DNA of 64,000 nucleotides from Kaistia adipata DSM 17808 (GCF_000423225.1 NZ_AUHO01000006.1:806001-870000); one strand, 5' to 3'; numbered from the stretch's first letter, positions 1 through 8,689 are shown. A program made the numbers and translations. The notes: a model not told the origin generated them from the letters alone.

Positions 1-255
1 CGCGCTGTTGACGGCGAGCGGCGCGCCGGCCGCGACCAGCGCCACGTTCAGCCAGACCGCCAGCTCATCCGAGCCGAGGAAGCCGCCGCCCAGGCCGTAG
101 CGGAGAACGACCGAGACGCTCACCACGCCGAGCAGGGCGACGAGCAGCAGGACGCAGAGCGCGCCGAGAACCGTCTCGAGCCGGCGCAACAGGCGCGCGG
201 CCACGGCCGGCCCGAAAGCGGGCGCCCGTTCCGGGAGGGCTTCGCTCTGCGGCAA
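1..255 (-). CDS. TRAP transporter small permease (DctQ-like), 3' part cut by window edge
   Basis: The first 85 residues of a minus-strand reading frame that runs out of the window. A hydrophobic helix lies at about residues 30-50 (LCVLLLVALLGVVSVSVVLR), followed by the pattern FLGSDELAVWLNVALV, which is the conserved end of the first helix pair in DctQ small permeases of tripartite ATP-independent periplasmic transporters. Such proteins sit in the inner membrane and pair with the large DctM permease for uptake of organic acids or related solutes. The frame has no ATG here: a TTG at 255 or a GTG at 204 must be the start. TTG at 255 lies 12 bases after the stop of the NIPSNAP gene, which suggests one operon. 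The substrate cannot be told. The partner genes would lie to the left, outside the window. Confidence 0.7.
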   Translation of the reverse strand, partial: MPQSEALPERAPAFGPAVAARLLRRLETVLGALCVLLLVALLGVVSVSVVLRYGLGGGFLGSDELAVWLNVALVAAGAPLAVNSA

Positions 256-266
256 GGCGCGTATCC

Positions 267-581
267 CTAGCGCAGCGGCGAGAAGGCGGTCGGCCGCAGG
301 ATGCGGCTGCGCATGCTCTGGACGAAGCCCGAGGTCTTGGCGCGGAACTTCTGCCATTCGGGATCGGCCTCCATCGCCGCGCGACGGCGCTCGCGATCGC
401 CAAGCCCCTCATAACCCCACATGTGCACGACCTCGTTCACCGTGCCGACATCGGTGGTGAACCAGCCGATCAGGTTGCCGAGATGGCTGACCTGCAGCTC
501 CATGCCTTCCCGCACATAGAGATCGAGATATTCCCGCACATGCGCCGGGTGAATGGCGTAGGTCCGCTCGTCGACGATCAT
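267..581 (-). CDS. NIPSNAP family protein
   Basis: A 104-residue cytoplasmic protein beginning MIVDERTYAI. The opening strand (DERTYAIHPAHVREYLDLY) and the later phrase NEVVHMWGYEGLGDRERRRA are hallmarks of NIPSNAP proteins, small dimeric ferredoxin-like alpha+beta barrel proteins of unknown biochemical role that often sit beside transporters or catabolic genes. An upstream in-frame ATG at 593 and a further one at 647 exist, but GGAG seven bases before 581 and the family start both favour 581. The TRAP permease gene follows at once on the same strand, so the two are probably co-transcribed and the NIPSNAP protein may act on the imported compound; that last point is inference. Confidence 0.8.
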   Translation of the reverse strand: MIVDERTYAIHPAHVREYLDLYVREGMELQVSHLGNLIGWFTTDVGTVNEVVHMWGYEGLGDRERRRAAMEADPEWQKFRAKTSGFVQSMRSRILRPTAFSPLR

Positions 582-846
582 CGGTGGCTCCATCCTGCGC
601 GTTCCGCCGGCCCGCTGCACGATCGGTGGCAGAACAGGCCAGAACATCCTGATCGGCTTGGAGAAAACTCTCGCTCGCTAACCGCCGACCGCCTCCCGCT
701 TAGGGGAAAACGGCGCGCTTGGCGACCGCATTTCCCCGCCGCGAAAGGATATTCCCGCGCCGCCGGGCCGATTGGAAAAGCGACCCGCATGGCGGAAGAC
801 CGACCGCGACGGTAAAATGATGTTCCAGCCAGCGAGGTCCGATTCC

Positions 847-1542
847 ATGCCCAAATCCCCGCGCCTGATCGAGAACCTGGTCGCCACCGACAGTCGGCTG
901 ACGAAACTTCTGGACGGCGCGACGCAACTTGCCGGCGCGCGCTTCGTCAATTGCCGCCTGATCGATTGCGACCTCGCCGGCCTCAATCTCTCGGAGGCCG
1001 TGTTCGAGCATTGCGACCTCGGCGGCAGCGACTTCCGCGGCACCGACGCCAGCAATTCCCGGTGGTCCAACACCCGCGGCCTGAAGGCCAATCTGTCCGG
1101 GGCCGAACTGTCGGAGGCGCGCTTCACCCACTGCAATTTCAGCAATGCCGAGTTTTCGCGGGCGCGCCTGACCAACACCGCCTTCGAGGACTGCAAGCTG
1201 ACTGGAGGCGATTTCCAGGGCGCGGCGCTAATCGGCATTTCGTTTCGGCGCTCGCGCCTCAACGGTGCGATGCTGCGCAACGTCTCCTTCCGCAAGGAAA
1301 CGATCGACGGCGTGGATTTTGCCGACGCGGATCTCGCGGGGTCGGATTTCCGCCATGCGATCTTCGTCGATTCGTCGATCCGCTCCGCCAATCTGCGGGC
1401 AACGAAGTTCGAAAGCGCCGACCTGCGCGGCTGCGACCTCGGGGCGATCACGCTTGCCGATGCCAGCCTTTTCCGCAAGGCGATCATCTCGAAATCGCAG
1501 GCGACGGAGCTCCTGAAGGGCATCGGCCTGATCGTGATGTAG
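847..1542 (+). CDS. pentapeptide-repeat protein
   Basis: A 231-residue protein made almost wholly of five-residue units of the A(D/N)LXX type, for example CDLAGLNLSEAVFEHCDLGG near residue 45 and ADLAGSDFRHAIFVDSSIRS near residue 165. Such units fold into a right-handed quadrilateral beta helix. No signal peptide or membrane segment is seen. The start at 847 is chosen over the in-frame start at 772 because GAGG lies nine bases upstream and the extra residues do not fit the fold. Some family members mimic DNA and bind gyrase (Qnr, MfpA), but nothing here shows that role and most family members have no assigned function. It stands alone on its strand. Confidence 0.85.
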   Translation: MPKSPRLIENLVATDSRLTKLLDGATQLAGARFVNCRLIDCDLAGLNLSEAVFEHCDLGGSDFRGTDASNSRWSNTRGLKANLSGAELSEARFTHCNFSNAEFSRARLTNTAFEDCKLTGGDFQGAALIGISFRRSRLNGAMLRNVSFRKETIDGVDFADADLAGSDFRHAIFVDSSIRSANLRATKFESADLRGCDLGAITLADASLFRKAIISKSQATELLKGIGLIVM

Positions 1543-1645
1543 CACTCGTACCGGGGGGCACCGCCGATTGCTCGAAGCGCTACCCTCACGGCAGCCGCGT
1601 GCGCTATATTGGCGACATCGGCGTCCTCGCCGGAGGAGAAGATCC

Positions 1646-1810
1646 ATGCGCGCTTTCCTGGCCATTCTTGCGATCAGTACCTCGCTCGCCGGCCTCGCCG
1701 GCTGCACGAGCAACCCGAATGCTCCCGGCATCCAGGCGATGGAACCGGTCAACGCCTGCGGACCGGGCGGCAGCTCCGACGCCGAAGACTGCCCGAGCAG
1801 CCGTCGCTGA
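1646..1810 (+). CDS. small lipoprotein, copy 1 of a tandem pair
   Basis: A 54-residue protein. A basic start (MRAF), a hydrophobic stretch and a lipobox LAGLAGC put the lipidated cysteine at residue 20, so it should be a membrane-anchored lipoprotein with a mature part of only about 35 residues. GGAGGAG lies just before the ATG. The mature part reads CTSNPNAPGIQAMEPVNACG and is nearly repeated in the gene at 1971. Two further cysteines (one in VNACGPGG, one near the C-terminus in EDCPSS) could form a disulfide. Function unknown; not a family I can name. Confidence 0.75.
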   Translation: MRAFLAILAISTSLAGLAGCTSNPNAPGIQAMEPVNACGPGGSSDAEDCPSSRR

Positions 1811-1970
1811 CACGACGAGGCGGTCGAGGGCATCGATCCGGATCGGGGCCCTGCCAAACAGAACCGCGCGCCACGACACGGATCCGGGAGATCCGCCGAT
1901 ACGGACGGCCAGGCTGGCCGTGCGGAGCTTGCGCGCTATCTGATGTCGGACAACAAGCGATCGGATCATC

Positions 1971-2132
1971 ATGCGCTATCTGGCAGTCCTCCTCTTGCTC
2001 GGCAGTGTGCTTGCCCCCGCCGGCTGCACGAGCGATCCGAACTCGCCGGCCATCCGCGCGATGGAGCCGGTCAACGCCTGCGGCCCGGGCGGCACGAAGG
2101 ACATCAACGCCTGCTCCAGCAGCCGGCGCTGA
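1971..2132 (+). CDS. small lipoprotein, copy 2 of a tandem pair
   Basis: A 53-residue protein, MRYLAVLLLLGSVLAPAGC then a mature part CTSDPNSPAIRAMEPVNACG, ending in CSSSRR. Lipobox APAGC places the lipidated cysteine at residue 19. Identity to the copy at 1646 is concentrated in the mature part while the signal peptides differ, which supports selection on the exported protein and thus that both are real genes. The ribosome site is weak (GGAT before the ATG). The last residues, with Cys at the same distance from the end, also match copy 1. Function unknown. Confidence 0.7.
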   Translation: MRYLAVLLLLGSVLAPAGCTSDPNSPAIRAMEPVNACGPGGTKDINACSSSRR

Positions 2133-2339
2133 AACCACCTTGGGTTGGCCTCGCCGCTGTCAGCGGCCGGACGGGCGCGCCGGATTCGCACGCCTGCAAT
2201 CGGCCTATTCGCCGCGCGTGAACACGGTCACAGAGGCCGTTGGCGTTCTTGCTCTCGCCATGAACTCCGTCCAGAATAATTCCCGGTCATAGCCTGGCTG
2301 AGCTGCCGGGCACATTCGATTCGTTCCTTGGAGGACATA

Positions 2340-3482
2340 ATGAACCTGTCGGTTTCCGGCTTCGCGGTGCGCAGCCTCACGCTTACCTCGGCGCTGATGC
2401 TGTCGACGGCGGCCTTCGCCGCCCCCGATGCCCAGAAGATCGCCGACGCCTTCGTCGCCGCGGCGCAGACCCGCGACGAGGCCAAGGTCACGTTCGAGGC
2501 CGCCAAGGCCGACGGCGACAACGTCACGTTGTCGAACGTGCTGATCAAGGCGAAGGACGGTGGCGACGTGACGATCCCGCTGGTCGTCATCGAGAGCCCG
2601 CTGGAGCGCACCGCCGGCGGCTTCACCGCGGCGAGCATCAGCTTCGATTCGGGCAAGATCGCCGACGAAGAGACGACCATCACCTGGGCCAAGGGCCTGG
2701 TGAAGGACGCCGTCGTTCCGGCGCCGAAGGAGATCAACTCCCAGGCCAAGATCACGCCGTTCTCCAACCTCGAAGTGTCGACGATCAGCGTCACCGCGAC
2801 CGAGACGCCCGCGCCGATCGCCATCGACAGCTTCACCGTCGCGCTCGGCAACGTCATCGAGGGCGCGCCGAACGACGGCCAGCTCAACATCAAGGGCATC
2901 AACGTGCCCGGCGAAGTGCTGAAGTCGGACGAGCAGACCAAGGACTGGGTCGAGCAGCTCGGCTACGACAAGCTGAACTTCGACGTCGCGGTCGACGGCG
3001 GCTATGACGGCGCCAACAAGACCTTCACCTTCCGCTCGATCAGCTTCGACGGCCAGGACGTCGGCAAGCTGGCGATCACCGGCACCTTCGGCGGCCTGCC
3101 GCGCGAGAAGCTGCAGGATCCGGACAAGCTCTCGGAGCTCGCCGCCACCGCCACCGTCGACGCCGCCACCATCCGCTTCGACAATGCCGGCATCGTCCAG
3201 CGCATCATCGACATGCAGGCCAAGGCCATGGGCGCGACGCCGGACCAGTTCGTCGAGCAGATCTCCGGCGCGCTGCCGCTGCTGCTCTCGGTGGTCGGCA
3301 ACCAGGGCTTCCAGGATCGCATCGCCACCGCCGCGACCGCCTTCCTGAAGGACCCGAAGTCGCTGACGATCACCGCCGCGCCGGGCAACCCGGTCCCGGT
3401 CATGCAGATCTTCGGCGCCGCCTCGACCGCGCCGCAGACGCTGCCGGACGTGCTCGCCGTCGACATCCAGGCGAACAACTGA
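2340..3482 (+). CDS. exported protein of unknown function, paralog of the next gene
   Basis: A 380-residue protein with a signal peptide (hydrophobic stretch LTLTSALMLSTAAFA, cleavage probably AFA-APDAQ). GGAGG lies five bases before the ATG at 2340; the TTG at 2328 overlaps that site and is rejected. The rest is soluble and rich in beta-type sequence. The last 110 residues (MQAKAMGATPDQFVEQISGA, then SLTITAAPGNPVPVMQI and TLPDVLAVDI) match the C-terminus of the protein encoded at 3644 position by position, so the two genes are an ancient duplication. I do not recognise a characterised family. A strong terminator follows, so the two paralogs are probably not in one simple transcript. Periplasmic location is inferred. 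Confidence 0.8.
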   Translation: MNLSVSGFAVRSLTLTSALMLSTAAFAAPDAQKIADAFVAAAQTRDEAKVTFEAAKADGDNVTLSNVLIKAKDGGDVTIPLVVIESPLERTAGGFTAASISFDSGKIADEETTITWAKGLVKDAVVPAPKEINSQAKITPFSNLEVSTISVTATETPAPIAIDSFTVALGNVIEGAPNDGQLNIKGINVPGEVLKSDEQTKDWVEQLGYDKLNFDVAVDGGYDGANKTFTFRSISFDGQDVGKLAITGTFGGLPREKLQDPDKLSELAATATVDAATIRFDNAGIVQRIIDMQAKAMGATPDQFVEQISGALPLLLSVVGNQGFQDRIATAATAFLKDPKSLTITAAPGNPVPVMQIFGAASTAPQTLPDVLAVDIQANN

Positions 3483-3531
3483 TCCGAGGCGTCACGCCTC
3501 GCGCCTGCGCCCGAAGCGCAACGATATGGAT

Positions 3532-3563
3532 CCGGGCGGTGCAGACCGCCCGGTTTTTCTTTC
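3532..3563 (+). terminator. rho-independent terminator after the first exported paralog
   Basis: A perfect 9-bp stem, CCGGGCGGT and ACCGCCCGG around the loop GCAG, followed by TTTTTCTTT. It lies 50 bases after the stop at 3482. Confidence 0.85.
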
Positions 3564-3643
3564 CCGCGTGGGACGAATGCCTCCCGCGCGGCGCAATTTC
3601 CAGGGCCGACCGCACCGTTTGCCCGACTGTCATGGAGCCATCG

Positions 3644-5614
3644 ATGAGCCGCCCCTCGCTACGCCTCCGACTTCTCGCCGCCGGCACCAGCGCCCTCGCC
3701 ATGGCTGCCGCGCTGCCCGCCCATGCCGAGGAGCCGGTCGAGACGGCGATCCGTGGCTGGGTCGCCGCTCTCGACGCCTCGCCGAACTGGGTCGCCGGCT
3801 TCGCCGAGCTCAGCTATGACGAGAGTCGTCGCGCCGCGACCCTCCGCAACCTGACCATCCGCAGCGAGACGCTTTCGACCAAGGTCGAGATCAGCTTCGG
3901 CACGCTCGGCGTCATTGGCTACGCCGAGACCGCCAATGGCGGCTTCAAGGCGCTCGAACTCAGCGCCGACGACGGCAAATTCGTCATCGGCGACCTTGGC
4001 GACGTGACGATGCGCGACATCCGCGTCGACAATCTCGCCGTGCCGAGCTTCGCCAATTTCATATTCGACCCGAACCGCGCCTTCACCTCCGGCGTGAAGG
4101 CGCTGGCGATCGCCGCCAAGACCTCGATCGACGGCATCCGCATCGGCAACATCCAGTCGACCCAGACCGCCGAGGGCCAAACGTCGCGGGCCGACTATGG
4201 CAGCTACGAACTGAAGGGCATGGCGGATGGCAGGATCGACCAGATCGCGGTTGGCCCCGTCAAGCAGGAGATGCCCTCGCCCGACGGGCTGCTGACCTTC
4301 GGCATCGACCGGATCGAGGCGCGCAAATACGACCTCGACGCGGTGATCGCCGTGTTCGACCCGGACCGCTATGTCGGCGGCGTCGGCGACGGCAAGTGGC
4401 GCGACGTGCTGGCGCTCGAGGTCTACAAGAACTTCACGATCAACATGCCCGGCGCCGTGGTCCGGATCGGCTCGTTCGAGGTCGAGAACCTGCGCATGCG
4501 CCAGCCGAAGCGCAATGTCAGCGACTTCCTCGACACGCTCATCGCCAGGCCGGACATGCCGGAAGAGGAAATGGCGCGGCTCGTCGGCGACAATCTCGCC
4601 GGCCTGTTCGGTTTCGCCGGCGTCGGCGCCATGCGCCTGAATGATCTCGACGTCACGGCGCCCGAGATCGAGCGCTTCCATCTGGGCGACTTCCACATCA
4701 ACGACCTGTCGAGCGACGGCATCGGCGAGATCGGCGTCAACGACCTCGACGCCGCCGCGCAGGACAAGTCGTCGCTGGGCGCCGAGCGACTGGCGATCGG
4801 CGACATCCGCTTCGGGGATCTCGAGCATCTGGCCAGGGCGATGCAGGCGAGCGAGACCGACACCGATTTCGATCCGCTGCCTCTGATGCCGACCCTGGGC
4901 TTCGCCGAGGCGGTCAATCTCGACGTCGTCCAGGCCGGCAAGAGGCTCGGCGCCGTCGATCGCGCTCGGCTCGACCTCGGCGCCTATATCGGCCCGGTGC
5001 CGACCAAGATCGCCACCGACATCCGCGGCCTGGATCTCGACCTGTCGCAGGTGAGCGACCGCCGCGCGCGCGAGATGCTGAAGGAGCTCGGCTATGATCG
5101 GCTGGCAGCGGATTACGGCTTTGCGGTCACCTGGCGGGAAGCGGACGAGAGCGTGAAGGTCGACGGCTTCCGCCTGGCGGTGAAGGACCTCGCCACGCTG
5201 ACCATGGACGCGACGCTGGTCGGGCTGACGCGCCAGGCGATCGAGGCGCCGGAGCAGCTGGAATCGGCGCTCGCCGCGCTGCGCTTCACCGCGGGCCAGA
5301 TCGCGATCGAGGACAAGTCCATCGTCGAGCGCGCCGTCGGCATGCAGGCGAAGAAGATGAAGGTCGAGCCGGACAAGTTCCGCCAGCAGATCGCCGGCGC
5401 GCTGCCGCTGTTCCTGATGGCGCTGAAGAACCCGGGCTTCCAGGCGAAGCTGGCCCCGGCCCTGCAGGCCTTCATCAAGGCGCCGGGCACGATGACCATC
5501 ACCGCCGCCCCGGCGACGCCGGTGCCGGTGCTGGAGCTGATCGACACGGCGGAGACGGCGCCGCAGAAGCTGCCCGACCTGCTGCAGGTCGAGGTCAAGA
5601 CGACCACCCCCTGA
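3644..5614 (+). CDS. large exported protein of unknown function, paralog of the gene at 2340
   Basis: A 656-residue protein with a signal peptide (LRLRLLAAGTSALAMAAALP, cleavage near AHA-EEP). The start at 3644 is set by GGAG seven bases upstream; earlier in-frame starts at 3539 and 3632 lie in the terminator region or in the ribosome site. The C-terminal 110 residues (MQAKKMKVEPDKFRQQIAGA, MTITAAPATPVPVLEL, KLPDLLQVEV) align with the shorter paralog. The middle carries repeated motifs of the kind NDLDVTAPEIERFHLGDFHI, suggesting a repetitive beta structure. No known catalytic motif is seen. Probably periplasmic or outer-membrane associated; the job is unknown. Confidence 0.8.
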   Translation: MSRPSLRLRLLAAGTSALAMAAALPAHAEEPVETAIRGWVAALDASPNWVAGFAELSYDESRRAATLRNLTIRSETLSTKVEISFGTLGVIGYAETANGGFKALELSADDGKFVIGDLGDVTMRDIRVDNLAVPSFANFIFDPNRAFTSGVKALAIAAKTSIDGIRIGNIQSTQTAEGQTSRADYGSYELKGMADGRIDQIAVGPVKQEMPSPDGLLTFGIDRIEARKYDLDAVIAVFDPDRYVGGVGDGKWRDVLALEVYKNFTINMPGAVVRIGSFEVENLRMRQPKRNVSDFLDTLIARPDMPEEEMARLVGDNLAGLFGFAGVGAMRLNDLDVTAPEIERFHLGDFHINDLSSDGIGEIGVNDLDAAAQDKSSLGAERLAIGDIRFGDLEHLARAMQASETDTDFDPLPLMPTLGFAEAVNLDVVQAGKRLGAVDRARLDLGAYIGPVPTKIATDIRGLDLDLSQVSDRRAREMLKELGYDRLAADYGFAVTWREADESVKVDGFRLAVKDLATLTMDATLVGLTRQAIEAPEQLESALAALRFTAGQIAIEDKSIVERAVGMQAKKMKVEPDKFRQQIAGALPLFLMALKNPGFQAKLAPALQAFIKAPGTMTITAAPATPVPVLELIDTAETAPQKLPDLLQVEVKTTTP

Positions 5615-5622
5615 AAACGGAA

Positions 5623-5648
5623 ACGGCCGGATCGCGAGATCCGGCCGT
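5623..5648. terminator. hairpin between convergent genes, likely terminator of azoR
   Basis: An 11-bp perfect stem (ACGGCCGGATC and GATCCGGCCGT, loop GCGA). Read on the minus strand it is followed by TTTCCGTTTT, so it suits azoR best; on the plus strand the trailing T-run is poor. Confidence 0.65.
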
Positions 5649-5673
5649 GCCTCTATCCGGCGTGGGCCCGAGA

Positions 5674-6312
5674 TCAGGCGGCGACCGCCTCGGACACGAC
5701 GGCGCGCACCGCCTCGGCCGCCTGCTGCTCGGCCGAGGCCAGCGCCTTCGCCGCCTGCTCCGGCCCGATGTTCACGCCCTCGACCGTGACCACCTCGACA
5801 TCGGTCAGGCCGAGGAAGGCCAGCATGTAGCGCAGATAGGGCAGCTGGAAGTCGCTCGGCTTCATCGGCCCTTCCGAGTAAATGCCGCCCTTCGACTCGA
5901 CCAGCACGACCCGCTTGCCGGTCAGCAGGCCCACCGGCTTGCCATCGACATAGGCGAAGGTCCGTCCTGCCCGCGCGACATAATCGAGCCAGGACTTCAG
6001 CGTCGAGGTGATGGTGAAGTTGATCATCGCCGAGGCGACGACGATGATGTCGGCGGCCACCAGCTCATCGACCAGCGTGTCGGACAGCGCCACCATGGCC
6101 TTCTGCGCGTCGGTGCGCGCTTCCGGCGGCGTGAACATCGCACCGAGATAGGCCTCGTCGACATGCGGCAGCGGGTTGGCGGCCAGATCGCGGCGCACCA
6201 CGGTGGCGTCCTGATGGCTGGCGACGAGATCGGCCAGCACGCGCTCGGCCACCTTGCTCGAATGCGACGCGCCACCGCGCGGGCTGGAGGTCACGAAAAG
6301 GATGTTGGTCAT
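5674..6312 (-). CDS. azoR: FMN-dependent NADH-azoreductase
   Basis: A 212-residue flavodoxin-fold protein. The N-terminus MTNILFVTSSPRGGASHSSK is the FMN phosphate-binding loop of AzoR-type quinone/azo reductases, and MINFTITSTLKSWLDYVARA and VESKGGIYSEGP are further conserved family blocks. Length is close to the usual 200 residues. Such enzymes use NADH to reduce azo dyes and quinones by two electrons and usually serve in electrophile or quinone stress. The start at 6312 follows GGAAG; the upstream GTG at 6327 adds only MKGRP and overlaps that site. It is divergent from a TetR gene, with palindromic sites between, so the regulator very likely represses it. Confidence 0.9.
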   Translation of the reverse strand: MTNILFVTSSPRGGASHSSKVAERVLADLVASHQDATVVRRDLAANPLPHVDEAYLGAMFTPPEARTDAQKAMVALSDTLVDELVAADIIVVASAMINFTITSTLKSWLDYVARAGRTFAYVDGKPVGLLTGKRVVLVESKGGIYSEGPMKPSDFQLPYLRYMLAFLGLTDVEVVTVEGVNIGPEQAAKALASAEQQAAEAVRAVVSEAVAA

Positions 6313-6329
6313 CGGTCTTCCCTTCACTA

Positions 6330-6335
6330 TGTTAC
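6330..6335. promoter_or_regulatory. TGTTAC half-site near azoR start
   Basis: TGTTAC, identical to one arm of the palindrome at 6379, lies 18 bases before the azoR start codon. It is a candidate secondary site for the TetR repressor. Confidence 0.4.
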
Positions 6336-6378
6336 GGAAACCGGCCCAAATCCGGGAGGAATGCGTCGATACCGTAGA

Positions 6379-6398
6379 GTAACATTATTAAATGTTAC
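6379..6398. promoter_or_regulatory. palindromic operator between azoR and the TetR gene
   Basis: A perfect 8-bp inverted repeat, GTAACATT and AATGTTAC, around ATTA. A further GTAACA half-site lies at 6405-6410. Position between divergent genes and the TetR neighbour make this the likely operator for both promoters; that is inference from layout. Confidence 0.7.
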
Positions 6399-6424
6399 TA
6401 CTGGGTAACATCGAGTCAAACGGG

Positions 6425-7036
6425 ATGGATGCGAAAAGCGCTGAACAGTCTGTTCACCGGAACGCAAGCGAGCGCGGCCTGCCGCCGCGCGAGCGCATCC
6501 TGCTGGCCGCCCGCGCCCTGTTCGCCCGCCATGGCGTGCATGGCATCGGCGTCGACGCGATCGCCGAAGCGGCCGGCACCAACAAGATGACGCTCTACCG
6601 CCATTTCGAATCGAAAGACCTGCTGGTCGCGGAATATCTGCGCGGCCTGACCGTCGAGACCTCGGCGATCTGGTGCGAGCTCGAGACGGCGCATCCCGAT
6701 GATCCGCTGGCCCAGATCAACGCCTGGCTCTGCCGCATCGCCCACCATGCCGAGCATGGCAACGAAAGCGGCTGCGCGCTCGCCAGCGCCTCGATGCAGA
6801 TCACCGATCCCGCCCATCCCGGCCGCAAGGTGATCGAGGCGCATACGCGCCAGCATCGCGACAAGCTGATCCAGCTCTGCCGCGCCTCCGGCCTCGCGGA
6901 GCCCGAGCAACTCGCCGATCAGCTCTTCCTGCTCGTCGAAGGCTCCCGCGCCACCTGGCAGACGGTCGGCGACGACCACCCCGGCGCCGCGCTGGCTACG
7001 CTCGCCGCCGGCATCATCGCCTCGCACCGGCGCTGA
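6425..7036 (+). CDS. TetR/AcrR family transcriptional regulator
   Basis: A 203-residue DNA-binding protein. An N-terminal TetR helix-turn-helix is clear at about residues 22-68: RERILLAARALFARHGVHGI, then VDAIAEAAGTNKMTLYRHFE and the SKDLLVAEYL helix. The remainder is a helical ligand-binding and dimer domain with one Cys in the NESGCALASAS segment, as in the YxaF/LmrA-like group. The start at 6425 (MDAKSAEQ) is chosen because the alternative at 6392 would place the start inside the operator palindrome at 6379-6398. It faces azoR and should repress it until an electrophile or dye binds; the ligand is unknown. Confidence 0.85.
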   Translation: MDAKSAEQSVHRNASERGLPPRERILLAARALFARHGVHGIGVDAIAEAAGTNKMTLYRHFESKDLLVAEYLRGLTVETSAIWCELETAHPDDPLAQINAWLCRIAHHAEHGNESGCALASASMQITDPAHPGRKVIEAHTRQHRDKLIQLCRASGLAEPEQLADQLFLLVEGSRATWQTVGDDHPGAALATLAAGIIASHRR

Positions 7037-8689
7037 TCAGCCGTTCCGGCGCAACGCCCCGTTCTCGAGCCGGTAGACCGTGTCGACAGCCCCTTCCGGC
7101 AGGGCGGCGTGGGTCGCGAGGACGACCGTACGCCCGGCCGTCACCGCCAGCAGATCGGCGAGGAAGGCCGCCTCGGTCGGCCGGTCGAGACCGGCGGTCG
7201 GCTCGTCGAGCAGCACCACTTTCGCCGGCGAGAGCAGCGTCCGCGCCAGGCAGAGGCGGCGCGCCTGGCCAGCGGAAAGCGTCTGTCCCGATTCCCCGAG
7301 CCACGTGCCGAGCCCCTGCGGCAACCCGCGCACGAACTCCGCCAGACGGGCCCGCTCGAGCGCCTGAAACAGCGCCGCATCGTCGGCGGCCGGATCGGCG
7401 ATCCTGAGATTGTCCCGGATCGTGCCGATGAAGACCGGCGCGTCCTGCGACAGCAGCGCGACATGGGCGTGCAGATCGGCCTGGCGGACATCGCGGATGT
7501 CGACGCCGCCGATCCGGATCCGGCCCTGGTCGGCATCCGCGAGCCGCAGCAGCAGGGCGAGCAGGGTCGACTTGCCGCTGCCGCTCTCGCCGATGATGGC
7601 GATGCGCTCGCCAAAGCCGATGTCGAGATCGAGGCCCGCGAGGATCGAGCGATCGCGCCCATAGGAGAAGCCGATATTCTCGAAGCGGACCGGCCCCGTC
7701 GCCGGCAGCGCCACGGGATCGGCGCGGTCCCGGATCGTCGGCTCGGTGTCGACCAGCGCCTGCACGCGCCGCGCCGCCGCGCTCGTCGCGCCGAGCCGGC
7801 CGGCGCCGCGCAGGATCGATCCCGCCACCTCGAAGATCGCGGTCACGGCCAGCAGCGCCGCCACCAGCAGCGGCCCGCTGACACCGCCGGCTTCCAGCGT
7901 GCCGAGCCCGGCCCAGAGGGTCGCGATCAGGGTCGCTCCGGCGCCGAGCACGACGAAGGCCGGGCCGCAGGCGATGCGCCAGGACTGGCGCAGCCGCGCC
8001 GTGCGCACCGAAGCCGTGGCGCGATCGATCGCCTCGATGGCCTCCCGCGTCGCGCCGAGCGTGACGAGATCCGCGTGGCCGTCGATGCCGTCCAGGACGG
8101 CGACGCGCAACTCCGCCGCCGTCCGCACGGTCTCCGCGCCGCTGCGACGGCCCGCAAGCACGATGAGAATCGGCAGCAGCAACGCGGTCAGCGCGAAGCC
8201 GACCAGCGCCGCCACGAGCGCGTCCGGCAGCACGAAGCCGAGGAACAGGCCGAGGCCGACCGCGCCGAGGATCGCGGTCGCGACCGGCGCCACCAGCTGC
8301 AGGAACATCATGTCCAGCGCCTCGACATCCGCGGTCAGGCGGGCGACGAAATCGCCGGTGCGGTGGGCCGCCGCCTTGAACGGCACGAGCGGGATCAGCC
8401 GCGAGAAGACCCGGACGCGGATATCCGACAGGATCTTGAACGTCGTGGCGTGGCCGGCGAGGCGCTCGCCATAGCGCGAGGCGATGCGCAGGAACGAGAA
8501 GCCGCGCACCATCGCCGAGGGCGCGAACAGGTCGAAGCTCATGGCCGAGACGGCCAGCGCCGCGCCGGTCAGGAACCAGCCCGAGACGCCGAACAGCGCG
8601 ACGCCGGCGACGAGCGTGAGGCAGGAGAGCGCCAGCGCCAGCAGGAGGCCGGCGGCGCGGGCGCGGTAAAGGCTGAACAGCAGACGCAT
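7037..8689 (-). CDS. cydC: thiol reductant ABC exporter, CydC subunit
   Basis: A 550-residue fused membrane/ATPase half-transporter. About six membrane helices occupy residues 1-300; the ATPase domain has Walker A GESGSGKST, signature LSAGQARRLCLAR and Walker B VVLLDEPT, then the switch His in VVLATHAA. With CydD it forms the heterodimer that exports cysteine and glutathione to the periplasm and is needed to assemble cytochrome bd. The gene begins at the ATG at 8689, whose A is also the last base of the cydD stop (TGATG), so the pair is translationally coupled. The GTG one codon earlier is less likely. cydAB lies just beyond on the other strand. Confidence 0.92.
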   Translation of the reverse strand: MRLLFSLYRARAAGLLLALALSCLTLVAGVALFGVSGWFLTGAALAVSAMSFDLFAPSAMVRGFSFLRIASRYGERLAGHATTFKILSDIRVRVFSRLIPLVPFKAAAHRTGDFVARLTADVEALDMMFLQLVAPVATAILGAVGLGLFLGFVLPDALVAALVGFALTALLLPILIVLAGRRSGAETVRTAAELRVAVLDGIDGHADLVTLGATREAIEAIDRATASVRTARLRQSWRIACGPAFVVLGAGATLIATLWAGLGTLEAGGVSGPLLVAALLAVTAIFEVAGSILRGAGRLGATSAAARRVQALVDTEPTIRDRADPVALPATGPVRFENIGFSYGRDRSILAGLDLDIGFGERIAIIGESGSGKSTLLALLLRLADADQGRIRIGGVDIRDVRQADLHAHVALLSQDAPVFIGTIRDNLRIADPAADDAALFQALERARLAEFVRGLPQGLGTWLGESGQTLSAGQARRLCLARTLLSPAKVVLLDEPTAGLDRPTEAAFLADLLAVTAGRTVVLATHAALPEGAVDTVYRLENGALRRNG

